A DNA stretch of 6,207 nucleotides from the NCBI GenBank assembly GCA_021800745.1, contig JAJYYS010000094.1, positions 1 through 6,207 of the forward strand, in the 5' to 3' direction. Positions 1-4,513 of this stretch are shown here, piece after piece (position 1 is the stretch's first letter; every line of letters starts with the position of its first letter). Source of the stretch: a bacterium (GTDB taxonomy: Bacteria > SZUA-79 > Acidulodesulfobacterales > Acidulodesulfobacteraceae). Made by a program: the position numbers and the translations under genes. The notes under the pieces were generated by a model. It saw only the letters and a list, made by a program, of their open reading frames with translations, was not told the origin of the DNA and did not search any database.

Positions 1-904
1 AATTAATTTTTTCTATTATTTTTTCGTCGCTAAGCCCTTTTATTCCGTCAATATCCATTATAGAGCCGATGGCGGAAACCATTTTAGCGCCCTGATCCAA
101 TACTCCTTCAGGAGGACCGTAACATCCGGTGCAGGGCATATTAACCTGAGGACAGAGAGCGCCGCAGCCGTCCCTAGTCGCGATGCCCATACATACAAGC
201 CCCTGCTCTAGAAGGCATTTTTCTTTTTCGGGAATTATTTCGTAATTCCTGTAAAATTTTTCTACCTTTTTTTCCGATTTTTTTCTATCGCATTCTTCGC
301 ATACCGATGACGTCCCCGCGCCTATTACGGATTTTCGCGGCGGAAGAGACGCTCCGGAAATAACAAGTTCGATAACGTTCCATATCTGTTTAGGTTCCGG
401 CGGACACCCGGGTATAAAGTAATCTACTTCGACGACCTGCGAAAGCGTCCTGAGCGTATCGTAAAAACGGGGAATTTCAAGCATCCCTTCGGGAACTTCA
501 GACTTCGGAACGGGCAGAACGCCAAGAGGATTGTCTATGGAAGGATTATCTATATAAACCGTTTTAAAAAGTTCCTCTCTGGAAGACAGGTTTGCAAGAC
601 CGGGGATACATCCTTCATAGGCGCAGGAGCCGAATGCAATTAATATCTTAGATTTTTTTCTTAACAGATGGGCCATCTCTTCGTTTTCTTCCGTTCTTAT
701 TCCTCCGTTAAAAAACGTTATAAATATGCTTTCGTCCGGCAGTTCTTTTATTTCCTGCTTCTTCGTATCCAAAAGACAGGGGCAGAACATAAAATCGAAG
801 TTGGCATCCACGTCTATTATTTTTTCGTTTATATTGACGAGCGCAATCTCGCATCCGCCGCATGAAGCCGCCCAATACATACTTATTTTAGGCTTGCCTG
901 TCAT
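1..904 (-). CDS. mvhG: Group 3 (MvhG-type) [NiFe]-hydrogenase small subunit, 3' end cut by window edge
   Basis: This is the electron-transfer small subunit of a cytoplasmic F420-non-reducing [NiFe]-hydrogenase. In characterised relatives it passes electrons from the NiFe large subunit (MvhA) through iron-sulfur clusters to MvhD and heterodisulfide reductase. The frame is open for 301 codons from ATG 904 to the left edge. The N-terminus has the family CGGC signature (C15, C18), and C94 (FGSCA) and C167 (PGCPP) complete the proximal [4Fe-4S] cluster. A C-terminal set (C202, C205, C230, C238, C247, C251, C258, C261, within GCGALCP and MPCTGCYGP) fits two further clusters. Bacterial MvhG proteins are roughly 300-315 residues from memory, so only a short tail should be missing. 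A stop two codons upstream fixes the start. There is no twin-arginine signal, in agreement with a soluble enzyme. FrhG-type subunits are a less likely alternative. It lies 30 nt downstream of the chemoreceptor gene on the same strand. Confidence 0.9.
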   Translation of the reverse strand, partial: MTGKPKISMYWAASCGGCEIALVNINEKIIDVDANFDFMFCPCLLDTKKQEIKELPDESIFITFFNGGIRTEENEEMAHLLRKKSKILIAFGSCAYEGCIPGLANLSSREELFKTVYIDNPSIDNPLGVLPVPKSEVPEGMLEIPRFYDTLRTLSQVVEVDYFIPGCPPEPKQIWNVIELVISGASLPPRKSVIGAGTSSVCEECDRKKSEKKVEKFYRNYEIIPEKEKCLLEQGLVCMGIATRDGCGALCPQVNMPCTGCYGPPEGVLDQGAKMVSAIGSIMDIDGIKGLSDEKIIEKIN

Positions 905-912
905 AACTTATA

Positions 913-922
913 CCTATCCTCC
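913..922 (-). promoter_or_regulatory. Ribosome binding site of the hydrogenase small subunit
   Basis: On the minus strand GGAGG (922-918) lies 13 nt before ATG 904, longer than usual. A weaker AGG (915-913) sits 8 nt before it. No alternative start codon lies between them and the in-frame TAA just upstream of the ATG, so this start stands. The site lies in the 30-nt gap after the chemoreceptor stop, as expected for translation within an operon. Confidence 0.6.
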
Positions 923-934
923 GGTTTTAATATT

Positions 935-2176
935 TTATAATTTATAAAGATTAACTATTCCCGATGCTTTATCCATATCGTCCACCATCTGTATTACCGA
1001 ATCGGTTATGCTCGACGTCGAATCAGATATATGCTTGGATTCCGTAGATATTTTCTTCGCGGACATGCCTAATTCCTGCATAGAAGCGTTCTGTTCTTCT
1101 ATCGCCGAAGCAAGATTGTCCGTGTAGTCTTTTATCGAACCGGCTTCCCGGTTTACAAAATTATTGGAGTCAACAAGCCTGTTGACGGTTTCGACGCCGT
1201 ATGAAACGGTATTCTCGGTTTCCTTAATTAAAGTCTCGACGTCGCGGGTCGCTTTGGTTACTTTTTCGGCTAATTTTCTTACCTCGTCGGCGACCACGGC
1301 AAAACCCCTTCCCTGCTCTCCCGCCCGCGCCGCCTCTATCGCCGCATTAAGCGAAAGAAGATTGGTCTGGTCGGCTATTTCTCTTATGACCGTAATAATA
1401 TTGGTAATTTTTTTTGTGCTTTCGTTGATTCTTTGAATAGAATCATATAAATCCGAAACATGTCCGGCATTGGTGTCCATAAGCCCTACTATGCCGTCCA
1501 CTTTCTCTCTTGATTTTGCGCTTAACTCGGCTATACTGCTGATTGTTCTCGTGTTTTCTTCTATGGTTAAAACCGTCCGCGACAATTCTTCGGACTGCTC
1601 GGAGCCTGCATTATTAAGTTCGCTTATCTGGCTAAGCAGCGTCCCGAACTCGACCGATACTCTTATGAGTTCGTTCTTGGTTGCCGTTATATCATGCGCC
1701 ACCGTCACTATCGCTTCGGTTAATGCCGAATTAGATTCCAAATAACGGCCGGCGGTTAACGTGCCTTTATCGCCGTCATCCAAGCAGCCGGCTTTGTTTA
1801 TGTCTTCGAAGTTTAAATTTCTGCTTCCCATAAGTTTGGCGCATGAATTTAACGAACCGACGAATATATTTATTTCGCCGGATATTTTATATAATTTATT
1901 TATAATTTCAAAAGAGTCTATTTTTCCGCGTTCTTTTAAAAAATTCCCTTTCTCGAGATTTTCTACGATAATTTGAAGTTTTTCAAAGGGTTTAATTAGA
2001 AAATAATATATAAAAACGGCGGAGATTATTATACCGGCTATGATTAAGGCGAATGCCGCTTCTTTGGAGAAATAACGCGGAAAGACAAAAAATGGCGCGG
2101 CAAATATAATTACCGTGAACAAATATACGGCGGCGAGTTTTACCGCAATATCGTAAGAAACTTTCTTAAATGCCAT
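935..2176 (-). CDS. Methyl-accepting chemotaxis protein with minimal extracytoplasmic loop
   Basis: This 413-residue chemoreceptor should control CheA/CheW kinase arrays at the inner membrane. Two hydrophobic helices (about 11-33 and 40-61) are separated by only a few polar residues. There is therefore no periplasmic ligand-binding domain. Residues 61-112 look like a HAMP domain (IKPFEKL start, then a short linker and second amphipathic helix). After an unassigned stretch (about 113-150), the long coiled-coil signalling domain fills the rest. Its highly conserved hairpin tip is at 266-303, with the core [18 protein letters not shown] and then [16 protein letters not shown]. The arms either side of the tip are of similar length. 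There is no C-terminal CheR/CheB-tethering pentapeptide. The start is secure: AAGGAGGA (2190-2183) sits 6 nt before ATG 2176. The stop is 30 nt from the hydrogenase gene, so the two are probably co-transcribed. The signal sensed cannot be read from the sequence; a membrane, redox or cytoplasmic cue is likely. Confidence 0.95.
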   Translation of the reverse strand: MAFKKVSYDIAVKLAAVYLFTVIIFAAPFFVFPRYFSKEAAFALIIAGIIISAVFIYYFLIKPFEKLQIIVENLEKGNFLKERGKIDSFEIINKLYKISGEINIFVGSLNSCAKLMGSRNLNFEDINKAGCLDDGDKGTLTAGRYLESNSALTEAIVTVAHDITATKNELIRVSVEFGTLLSQISELNNAGSEQSEELSRTVLTIEENTRTISSIAELSAKSREKVDGIVGLMDTNAGHVSDLYDSIQRINESTKKITNIITVIREIADQTNLLSLNAAIEAARAGEQGRGFAVVADEVRKLAEKVTKATRDVETLIKETENTVSYGVETVNRLVDSNNFVNREAGSIKDYTDNLASAIEEQNASMQELGMSAKKISTESKHISDSTSSITDSVIQMVDDMDKASGIVNLYKL

Positions 2177-2227
2177 GATTACTCCTCCTTCTAAATAAAT
2201 ATTTATATTGAATAATGCAATTATTAT

Positions 2228-2248
2228 GCCGTTAATAATGTTAACGGC
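2228..2248. promoter_or_regulatory. Perfect inverted repeat, possible operator upstream of the chemoreceptor
   Basis: GCCGTTAA (2228-2235) and TTAACGGC (2241-2248) are perfect reverse complements separated by TAATG. The centre is about 60 nt upstream of the chemoreceptor start. The dyad symmetry suits binding by a dimeric regulator. If transcribed it would form an 8-bp stem. No T-run follows in either direction, so a terminator is unlikely. The binding protein is unknown. Confidence 0.5.
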
Positions 2249-2266
2249 GGTATCGTCTTTACTTTG
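2241..2266 (-). promoter_or_regulatory. Sigma-28-like promoter candidate for the chemoreceptor
   Basis: On the minus strand CAAA (2266-2263), 14 nt, then GCCGTTAA (2248-2241) resembles the flagellar/chemotaxis sigma-28 pattern TAAA-N15-GCCGATAA. It has one mismatch in each box and a spacer one base short. Chemoreceptors are often sigma-28 regulated, which makes the match more plausible. The -10-like box is also one arm of the palindrome at 2228-2248, so the resemblance could be chance. AT-rich sequence further upstream offers many weak sigma-70 alternatives. Confidence 0.3.
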
Positions 2267-2290
2267 TTATTTTATATATATCTGCAAGCT

Positions 2291-2310
2291 ATACTATATG
2301 ATACTATATA
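2291..2310. repeat. Tandem 10-bp repeat in an alternating A/T block
   Basis: ATACTATATG is followed directly by ATACTATATA (9 of 10 identical), within a longer run of alternating A and T from about 2270 to 2320. Such DNA melts or bends easily near divergent promoters. It may equally be simple low-complexity drift. Confidence 0.5.
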
Positions 2311-2363
2311 ATATATATATTGCCGCTTATTAATATGATAAAAATATTAAATTAAATCATCTG

Positions 2364-2390
2364 GTTGGCATATTGACAACAAAGTTGGCA
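2364..2390 (+). repeat. Paired GTTGGCA direct repeats, 20 bp apart
   Basis: GTTGGCA occurs at 2364-2370 and again at 2384-2390, a start-to-start distance of 20 bp (about two helical turns). A TTGAC follows each copy (2373-2377 and 2397-2401). The second copy, TGGCAATATAATTGA (2386-2400), is close to the sigma-54 -24/-12 pattern but has GA instead of the near-invariant GC at -12. It is better described as a possible protein-binding repeat. Confidence 0.35.
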
Positions 2391-2432
2391 ATATAATTGA
2401 CTAAAACTTTTCATTTCTAAATCCGGATTAGG

Positions 2433-2468
2433 ATTAACAATTAAATTGACAATTAAATTGACTTTATG
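2433..2468 (+). repeat. Three 12-bp tandem units upstream of the transporter
   Basis: The units are ATTAACAATTAA (2433-2444), ATTGACAATTAA (2445-2456) and ATTGACTTTATG (2457-2468). The first two differ at one base and the third keeps only the ATTGAC half. Within them CAATTAAATTG, a palindrome around a central A, appears twice (2438-2448 and 2450-2460). Regular spacing near one helical turn suits tandem binding by a response regulator or similar protein. The binding protein is unknown. Confidence 0.6.
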
Positions 2469-2472
2469 TCAA
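2458..2472. promoter_or_regulatory. TTGAC-N5-GTCAA inverted repeat, candidate operator
   Basis: TTGAC (2458-2462) and GTCAA (2468-2472) form a perfect 5-bp-arm dyad around TTTAT. The left arm doubles as the -35-like hexamer of the putative transporter promoter, so a bound regulator would compete with or contact RNA polymerase there. The symmetry is of the general kind used by dimeric regulators such as CRP/FNR-type proteins, but no family can be assigned. Confidence 0.4.
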
Positions 2473-2486
2473 AAATAGACTAATAT
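2458..2486 (+). promoter_or_regulatory. Sigma-70-like promoter candidate for the transporter
   Basis: TTGACT (2458-2463) lies 17 nt before TAATAT (2481-2486). A perfect TATAAT overlaps at 2484-2489 but would need a 20-nt spacer. Transcription would begin near 2493-2497, leaving a leader of about 135 nt before ATG 2630. In such AT-rich DNA chance matches are frequent, so this is a moderate call. It is helped by its overlap with the inverted repeat and tandem units. Confidence 0.4.
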
Positions 2487-2528
2487 AATTAAATCTTTTA
2501 AATTTTTTTATCCGTCTTAATATATCTC

Positions 2529-2544
2529 ATATGCCGCCGCATAT
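2529..2544 (+). other. Small inverted repeat in the transporter leader
   Basis: ATATGC (2529-2534) and GCATAT (2539-2544) are perfect reverse complements around CGCC. If transcription starts near 2495, this short stem would lie in the 5' leader about 85 nt before the start codon. It matches no riboswitch I recognise and may be incidental. Confidence 0.25.
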
Positions 2545-2612
2545 CAGGTATATCTTGCATGTCGGTTTATTTAAAAGCCCGTTAAAATAATATATTATAA
2601 TAATACTACGTC

Positions 2613-2617
2613 GAGGT
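2613..2617 (+). promoter_or_regulatory. Ribosome binding site that decides the transporter start
   Basis: GAGGT lies 12-13 nt before ATG 2630. The upstream in-frame TTG at 2618 directly abuts this site and so could not be initiated from it. No comparable site precedes the later in-frame ATG at 2651. Confidence 0.55.
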
Positions 2618-2629
2618 TTGTATAATAAA

Positions 2630-3799
2630 ATGAAAGAAAAACTAAATAATATGGCGTGCAATATGCGCCCGCTCAAGCAGATGTCCCATCCTACCGACCT
2701 CGTAAAACAGTTTACTCCAAATTGGTTTACGATGAATATGGGTACCGGCATTCTATCCCTTATGCTCGGCGCTTTTCCGTATCATGTTGCGGGACTGCAT
2801 CTGATAGCGGAAGGCTTATGGATAATCAACATTGGGTTGTTTATAATTTTTAGCGTTCTTTTTATAGGGCGGTTCGCGTTTTATTTCGACTCGGCTAAAA
2901 AACTTCTCGGTCATCCAGTGCAATCTATGTTTCTGGGAGCAATACCTATGGGGCTGATAACGATTGTGAACGGATTTATTGCATTCGGAAGCCCGGGTAC
3001 AACGCCTATAGCTTTAAATATATGGTATTTAGACGTGGCGATGTCCATAGTAGTGGGGTTGATGGTTCCTTTTTATATGTTTACCAGCCATAAACACAGT
3101 ATAGAAGATATGACGGCTATATGGCTTCTGCCCATAGTTCCTGCGGAAGTCGCCGCCGCGTCGGCCGGTTTTTTGGCGGCGCACGTCGCCCCCGCCGTCG
3201 GCAGATACGTTATAATCCTCGGCTATGCCTTGTGGGCGTTCTCGGTTCCGCTTGCATTCGGCATTCTCGTAATATTATTTTTGCGGCTTGCATGGCATAA
3301 ACTCCCCCATAGAGATATGGCGGTATCTACATGGCTGACGCTGGGACCAATAGGCACCGGCAGCCTCGGTCTGCTTCTTCTTGGAAACGATGCGCCCGCG
3401 GTATTTTCAGGAACGAAACTCGAAATTTACGCCAAAGCTGCATACGGTTTTGGACCTATGGGCGGACTTATATTATGGGGATTCGGCTTCTGGTGGCTGA
3501 TAATCGCCATTCTTATGACATTAAAATATATGCAGGAAGAACTTCCTTTTAATATGGGTTGGTGGGGATTTACTTTTCCACTCGGAGTTTATACTTCGGC
3601 GACTATTACTATTTTCAAAATAACCGGAATTGAACTCTTTAAAATATTCGGCGCCGTTTTCGTTATTATGCTTGCTTTCTTCTGGACGGTCGTTACTTCA
3701 AGAACTCTGCACGGAATGTGGCACGGCTATCTGTTTAAAGCGCCGTGTTTATCTACGGAAACGGGGCTTCCAGACGAAGATATTGAATGCGCCGATTAA
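2630..3799 (+). CDS. TDT/SLAC1-family (TehA/Mae1/SSU1-like) anion transporter
   Basis: This 389-residue protein belongs to the tellurite-resistance/dicarboxylate transporter family (voltage-dependent anion channel fold). Members move anions such as malate, sulfite, chloride or nitrate across the cytoplasmic membrane. Ten hydrophobic segments are visible at about 34-50, 60-82, 100-120, 131-152, 163-186, 193-221, 233-252, 273-298, 309-330 and 336-358. The first carries TPNWFTMNMGTGILS, a hallmark shared with fungal Mae1 and SSU1. Other family-like stretches are WLLPIVPAEVAAASAG (165-180) and WWGFTFPLG (311-319). F316 in the latter may match the pore-gating phenylalanine of TehA/SLAC1, placed from memory. 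The C-terminal tail is short and acidic. ATG 2630 is preferred to TTG 2618 on ribosome-site spacing. The gene is transcribed alone and converges on the carbonic anhydrase. The substrate is uncertain: sulfite and C4-dicarboxylates are common guesses, and bicarbonate is only suggested by the neighbour. Confidence 0.9.
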   Translation: MKEKLNNMACNMRPLKQMSHPTDLVKQFTPNWFTMNMGTGILSLMLGAFPYHVAGLHLIAEGLWIINIGLFIIFSVLFIGRFAFYFDSAKKLLGHPVQSMFLGAIPMGLITIVNGFIAFGSPGTTPIALNIWYLDVAMSIVVGLMVPFYMFTSHKHSIEDMTAIWLLPIVPAEVAAASAGFLAAHVAPAVGRYVIILGYALWAFSVPLAFGILVILFLRLAWHKLPHRDMAVSTWLTLGPIGTGSLGLLLLGNDAPAVFSGTKLEIYAKAAYGFGPMGGLILWGFGFWWLIIAILMTLKYMQEELPFNMGWWGFTFPLGVYTSATITIFKITGIELFKIFGAVFVIMLAFFWTVVTSRTLHGMWHGYLFKAPCLSTETGLPDEDIECAD

Positions 3800-3818
3800 T
3801 GCCGATTAAGCCTAAGCC
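3791..3818. repeat. Tandem duplications at the convergent gene ends
   Basis: GCCGATTAAT (3791-3800) is followed at once by GCCGATTAAG (3801-3810), and TAAGCC is doubled at 3807-3818. The first copy holds the last two codons and the stop of the transporter; the second is out of frame by one. The overlapping repeats run into the end of the carbonic anhydrase gene. They look like small slippage duplications. They do not form a stem, so this is not an intrinsic terminator. Confidence 0.6.
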
Positions 3819-4465
3819 GTTGCATCATCGATTTTTTCGTAAATATTTTTTTTGGAAGAATAATTATACACTTCTCCCGTTTCGATAATATAATGCCAAC
3901 CGTATATATTAATGCTGCCGCTTTCTAACTTGGCCTTAATATACGGATAAGAATACAGATGCTTAATCTGTTCTTTGATATTTTCCCTCTCGGTTAAGAA
4001 TTCTCTCCGTTTTTCGGTAAATTTTCCATCCGCATCCCCTGCTAAATTCAAATCCGACACGATTTTTTTTGCGTTTTCCGCTAATTCTAACCATTTTTTT
4101 GTATGAGGAATATTTTTTAAATCGTCGTCCGACATATATAAAGCCCTGCAGCCGCCGCAATTTGAATGTCCGCATACGACGATGTTTTTCACGTTTAAAA
4201 TATTTACCGCATATTCTATAGCCGAAGTGGTTGACAAAAACTCGTTGACATTTCTATAGGGCGGAACTAAATTGGCAATATTCCTCACGACGAAAAGCTC
4301 GCCGGGAAGCGTTTTCGTTATGAGGCTTGGAACGACCCTCGAATCGGAACACCCGATAAAAAGCGTATGCGGATTTTGTTCTTCCGCTATTTCCTTGAAA
4401 AGTTCGCTGTATTTTTTATATTCGTTATTATTAAAATTAATAACTCCTTTGAATAAATTATCCAT
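3812..4465 (-). CDS. Beta-class carbonic anhydrase (CynT/Can-like)
   Basis: This cytoplasmic zinc enzyme interconverts CO2 and bicarbonate. It has 217 residues from ATG 4465, close to E. coli CynT (219). Zinc ligands are C39 (GCSDSRV), H100 and C103 (CGHSNCGGCRA). The D41-R43 dyad that gates the zinc in beta enzymes is present, as is the VRNIANLVPP segment. The C-terminus carries INIYGWHYIIETGEV, a typical closing strand. The catalytic set is complete, so activity is expected. ATG 4480 would add five residues but has no ribosome site, whereas ATG 4465 has GGAG 9 nt upstream and its N-terminus aligns with CynT. The stop TAG is 12 nt from the transporter stop on the other strand. The cyclase stop lies 48 nt upstream, so the pair is probably one transcript. 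There is no cyanase nearby, so the cynT symbol is not assigned. Confidence 0.95.
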   Translation of the reverse strand: MDNLFKGVINFNNNEYKKYSELFKEIAEEQNPHTLFIGCSDSRVVPSLITKTLPGELFVVRNIANLVPPYRNVNEFLSTTSAIEYAVNILNVKNIVVCGHSNCGGCRALYMSDDDLKNIPHTKKWLELAENAKKIVSDLNLAGDADGKFTEKRREFLTERENIKEQIKHLYSYPYIKAKLESGSINIYGWHYIIETGEVYNYSSKKNIYEKIDDATA

Positions 4466-4474
4466 GTTAAACTT

Positions 4475-4478
4475 CTCC
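4475..4478 (-). promoter_or_regulatory. Ribosome binding site that decides the carbonic anhydrase start
   Basis: On the minus strand GGAG (4478-4475) lies 9 nt before ATG 4465. It overlaps the alternative ATG at 4480, which itself is preceded only by AT-rich sequence lacking any Shine-Dalgarno match. This favours the downstream start. Confidence 0.65.
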
Positions 4479-4513
4479 ATTAAAACTGCTTTACGACGTT
4501 ATAATTTTATAAT

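Larger units (their letters stand above)
2177..2629. other. AT-rich divergent intergenic region between chemoreceptor and transporter
   Basis: This 453-nt region separates the leftward chemoreceptor and rightward transporter starts and must carry both promoters. From left to right it holds the chemoreceptor ribosome binding site (2183-2190), a palindrome (2228-2248), a block of alternating A and T (about 2270-2320), paired GTTGGCA elements (2364-2390), 12-bp tandem repeats (2433-2468), a TTGAC inverted repeat over a promoter-like sequence (2458-2486), a small inverted repeat (2529-2544) and the transporter ribosome binding site (2613-2617). I find no credible small gene, tRNA or recognisable riboswitch in it. 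Confidence 0.8.

Noticed and set aside
668..1976. Plus-strand open frames of 65-91 codons (668-865, 726-947, 1164-1436, 1470-1745, 1761-1976)
   Set aside because: They lie antisense to the hydrogenase subunit and chemoreceptor, which have strong family motifs. Their translations look like none and carry no suitable ribosome sites.
2433..2468. CRISPR-like repeat array
   Set aside because: The 12-bp units are contiguous, with no spacers, and far too short. No cas gene is present.
2490..2612. Riboswitch or small RNA in the transporter leader
   Set aside because: Only a 6-bp stem is visible, with no conserved core of a known class.
2618..2629. TTG 2618 as the transporter start
   Set aside because: The only Shine-Dalgarno-like site, GAGG at 2613-2616, practically touches it, leaving no spacing. 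ATG 2630 is workable.
2527..2751. Minus-strand 74-codon frame over the transporter start
   Set aside because: It overlaps the transporter's conserved N-terminus in antisense, has low-complexity hydrophobic content, and no family likeness.
3820..3860. T-runs after the transporter stop as an intrinsic terminator
   Set aside because: Six and eight Ts are present at about 3832 and 3847, but no GC-rich stem precedes them, and they encode Lys/Asn/Phe codons of the anhydrase C-terminus on the other strand.
4466..4480. ATG 4480 as the carbonic anhydrase start
   Set aside because: It has no ribosome site, and alignment in memory with CynT begins at the next ATG (4465), which has GGAG 9 nt upstream.
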